Source: Clostridium tertium (GTDB taxonomy: Bacteria > Bacillota > Clostridia > Clostridiales > Clostridiaceae). Taken from it: a stretch of 64,000 bases of DNA. The translations under genes and the position numbers were made by a program. The notes beneath the pieces were generated by a model that was given only the letters and a program-made list of their open reading frames with translations, did no database searches and had not been told where the DNA came from. The first letter of the stretch is position 1; each line of letters begins with the position of its first letter. The stretch lies in the NCBI RefSeq assembly GCF_017873245.1, contig NZ_JAGGJY010000006.1, positions 1 to 64,000 of the forward strand, in the 5' to 3' direction. Positions 63,401 to 64,000 of the stretch are shown piece by piece.

Positions 63401-64000
63401 ACTTTACATGCTAATGAATATATAGGAATTAAATTAGATAGAATTAAAGACTTAAGTGAAATAAATTTAGAAGTATCGAATATAGATGGATTAACATTAC
63501 AAACATCTATGAATGGATTAGAGTGGACTAATGTTAATTTAGAGTCAAGAAGTAATTTACAAGATGCTAGATATGTTAGATTAATAGCTAATAAAGAGGT
63601 TACTTTCAATTTAAATAAATTTGAAGTTAAATCTAATGAAATTTATGCTCCATCTATAGTAGAATCATTTGTAAAAATTAATGGTAAAGTAGAAAGCATA
63701 TTTGATAAAAACTTTAATTCATCAGCATCATTTGATTCTTATCCAAGAAAAGATAGTGGTATAGTATTTGATCTAGGACAAACTATGAATATAAGTAATA
63801 TTACTTATGCTGTTCTAGATACAGAAATAAATTATCTAAGAGATGCTAAATTCCAAATATCTTTAGATGGAAAAGAATGGACAGATGTAATAACTATTGG
63901 TGATGGTATAGAAAATGATGATAGTGATATTAATTCTAAGCCAGTTGATGCTGGATATGATCATGGAGATAGTACTACTATAGTTCCAATTTCTCATGCT
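60452..64000 (+). CDS. nagH: GH84 hyaluronidase/beta-N-acetylhexosaminidase (NagH/NagJ-like), 3' end outside window
   Basis: Large secreted glycosidase open from ATG 60452 (after AAGGAGGAAAGAGG) to the window end, 1183 codons without a stop. It has a signal peptide (about 1-30, cleavage near SVSA-ET), an N-terminal hexosaminidase-associated domain (about 45-190, YEIYPSPQSIEYEEGSF), and the GH84 barrel opening with TRGFIEGYYGNPWS. The tandem catalytic aspartates are D319-D320 in LADDFANPGG, equivalent to D297/D298 of NagJ. After a helical region, about residues 670-1180 hold four beta-sandwich modules, at least two of F5/8C (CBM32) type. It resembles C. perfringens mu-toxin NagH and should remove GlcNAc from mucin or hyaluronan fragments. 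The C-terminus is not visible. Confidence 0.9.
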   Translation, partial: MIKKSKRYLSAMLTGAILLSNMSGTISVSAETLSNGVQTVEVTTLENTEYEIYPSPQSIEYEEGSFSFDNGVNVVYESGIDIYTKARLENEILKANNIGYEVSSSNAVIDGKTNILVGIEGSGEFVDKYAEKYTLSTENLFSKIDSYFLAADNNIITVLGKDTDAAFYGLTTLYHVVNQINNNRIRNFKIEDYANVVTRGFIEGYYGNPWSVEDRSDLMTYGGYYKLNAYFYAPKDDPKHRVQWRSLYTEDELTWIKQLADAGNASKCRFVYGIHPFPGNDPFGINKNEDGYQKDLTDLKAKLKQVIDQGVRQVAILADDFANPGGELGLRLVNDITTWLETEVKSQYPDMKTTLPYIPFDYMGNGSSNEFTSLKKAPENVQLVMTGGRIWGEVTQNFSQTFKNNTGRAPYYWINWPCSDNSKKHLIMGGNDTFLHPGVDPTLIEGIMLNPMQQSEANKSALFAVADYSWNIWETKAEADQNWNDSFKYMDHNTAIETESSAALREISKHMINQNMDSRVTALQESIELAPKLTAFKEKYDSGALVKEDALALIEEFTKLKDAADYYKNNPGNSKTRDQIIYWLNCWEDTTTAAIGYLKAIIANEEGNNNDVWTNYSEAQAAFEKSKSYGFHYVDHTEYAEVGVQHIVPFIKTMEQALAPIVSGIVDPSKVVASVITNRSDVPAGNLSNVLDNNPSTEVVYKNPNTIVAGTYIGVKYNKVINIKDIEFSLGAISNPNDTMQEAKLQYTVDGREWIDLNEEVYTMPSKITVDGLNLDAMGVRVIATKDRSNTWFGVKDIIINKDDIVEEEPGINATIIRTPGWQGIYAGSEANLLDGNDSTDVWYKTHTGDMSYAGDYIGLDLGSVIPVGDVRFVVGRNGSGDKWTSYKLEYSTNNQDWTTFKEYTGKDSGQDIIEENLEGKEARYVRLTNKEDAHKWVIFSEISVKKQGSDVSTKNVYTNTDLELASIFENEELTKLVPKENITLHANEYIGIKLDRIKDLSEINLEVSNIDGLTLQTSMNGLEWTNVNLESRSNLQDARYVRLIANKEVTFNLNKFEVKSNEIYAPSIVESFVKINGKVESIFDKNFNSSASFDSYPRKDSGIVFDLGQTMNISNITYAVLDTEINYLRDAKFQISLDGKEWTDVITIGDGIENDDSDINSKPVDAGYDHGDSTTIVPISHA

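Overview
The window is a very AT-rich, densely coding stretch with strong GGAGG-type ribosome binding sites, LPXTG-anchored surface proteins, PTS operons and a wall-teichoic-acid-type export system. Together these point to a low-GC Gram-positive anaerobe, most likely Clostridium sensu stricto from a host-associated lineage that feeds on glycans. The species cannot be read from the sequence.

Region 1 (about 0.67-16.9 kb) is a cell-surface polymer cluster: two GT4 glycosyltransferases, a TagG/TagH-type ABC exporter whose ATPase carries a long extracytoplasmic tail of 13-residue repeats, an alpha/beta-hydrolase-like protein, a UDP-sugar dehydrogenase, two CDP-glycerol glycerophosphotransferase-type polymer enzymes, an SGNH-like DUF6270-type protein and GalE. 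Two neighbours of different families share C-terminal MORN-like repeats. Region 2 (16.9-19.4 kb) is a scar with an IS66 remnant and an LPXTG surface-protein pseudogene broken by two nonsense codons. Region 3 (19.5-24.2 kb) is a ROK repressor divergent from a lactose/cellobiose-type PTS whose only apparent enzyme is a TIM-barrel-like protein of unknown function. Region 4 (24.3-27.9 kb) holds three gene fragments, then a cysteine desulfurase and an XdhC-family protein.

Region 5 (28.1-40 kb) is a complete sialic acid module. A leftward operon (SGNH esterase, nanE, nanK, yhcH) faces an AraC regulator and a rightward operon made of an ABC importer, a 2,7-anhydro-Neu5Ac oxidoreductase-type protein, a NanB-like sialidase and nanA. 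The combination suggests release, import and conversion of 2,7-anhydro-Neu5Ac. A large LPXTG metallophosphoesterase follows.

Region 6 (44.7-58.9 kb) is a glycosaminoglycan (hyaluronan/chondroitin type) utilisation locus: surface PL8 lyase, KDPG aldolase, KDG kinase, KduI, KduD, GntR regulator, GH88 unsaturated glucuronyl hydrolase, a mannose-family PTS, a YajC-like protein, a cytoplasmic heparinase II/III-family enzyme and a discoidin-like protein. Three near-identical inverted repeats (GTTAAY-N2-GTTAAC type) precede the lyase, kduI and gntR, and are best read as GntR operators that tie the locus together. Region 7 (58.9-64 kb) has a small zinc-ribbon gene, a GH1 remnant, a promoter-plus-terminator unit that could be a small RNA or an attenuated leader, and a GH84 hyaluronidase/hexosaminidase (NagH-like) cut by the window end.

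The functional theme of the right two thirds is foraging on host mucin and connective-tissue glycans. All family names come from recognition by eye; no database search was run.
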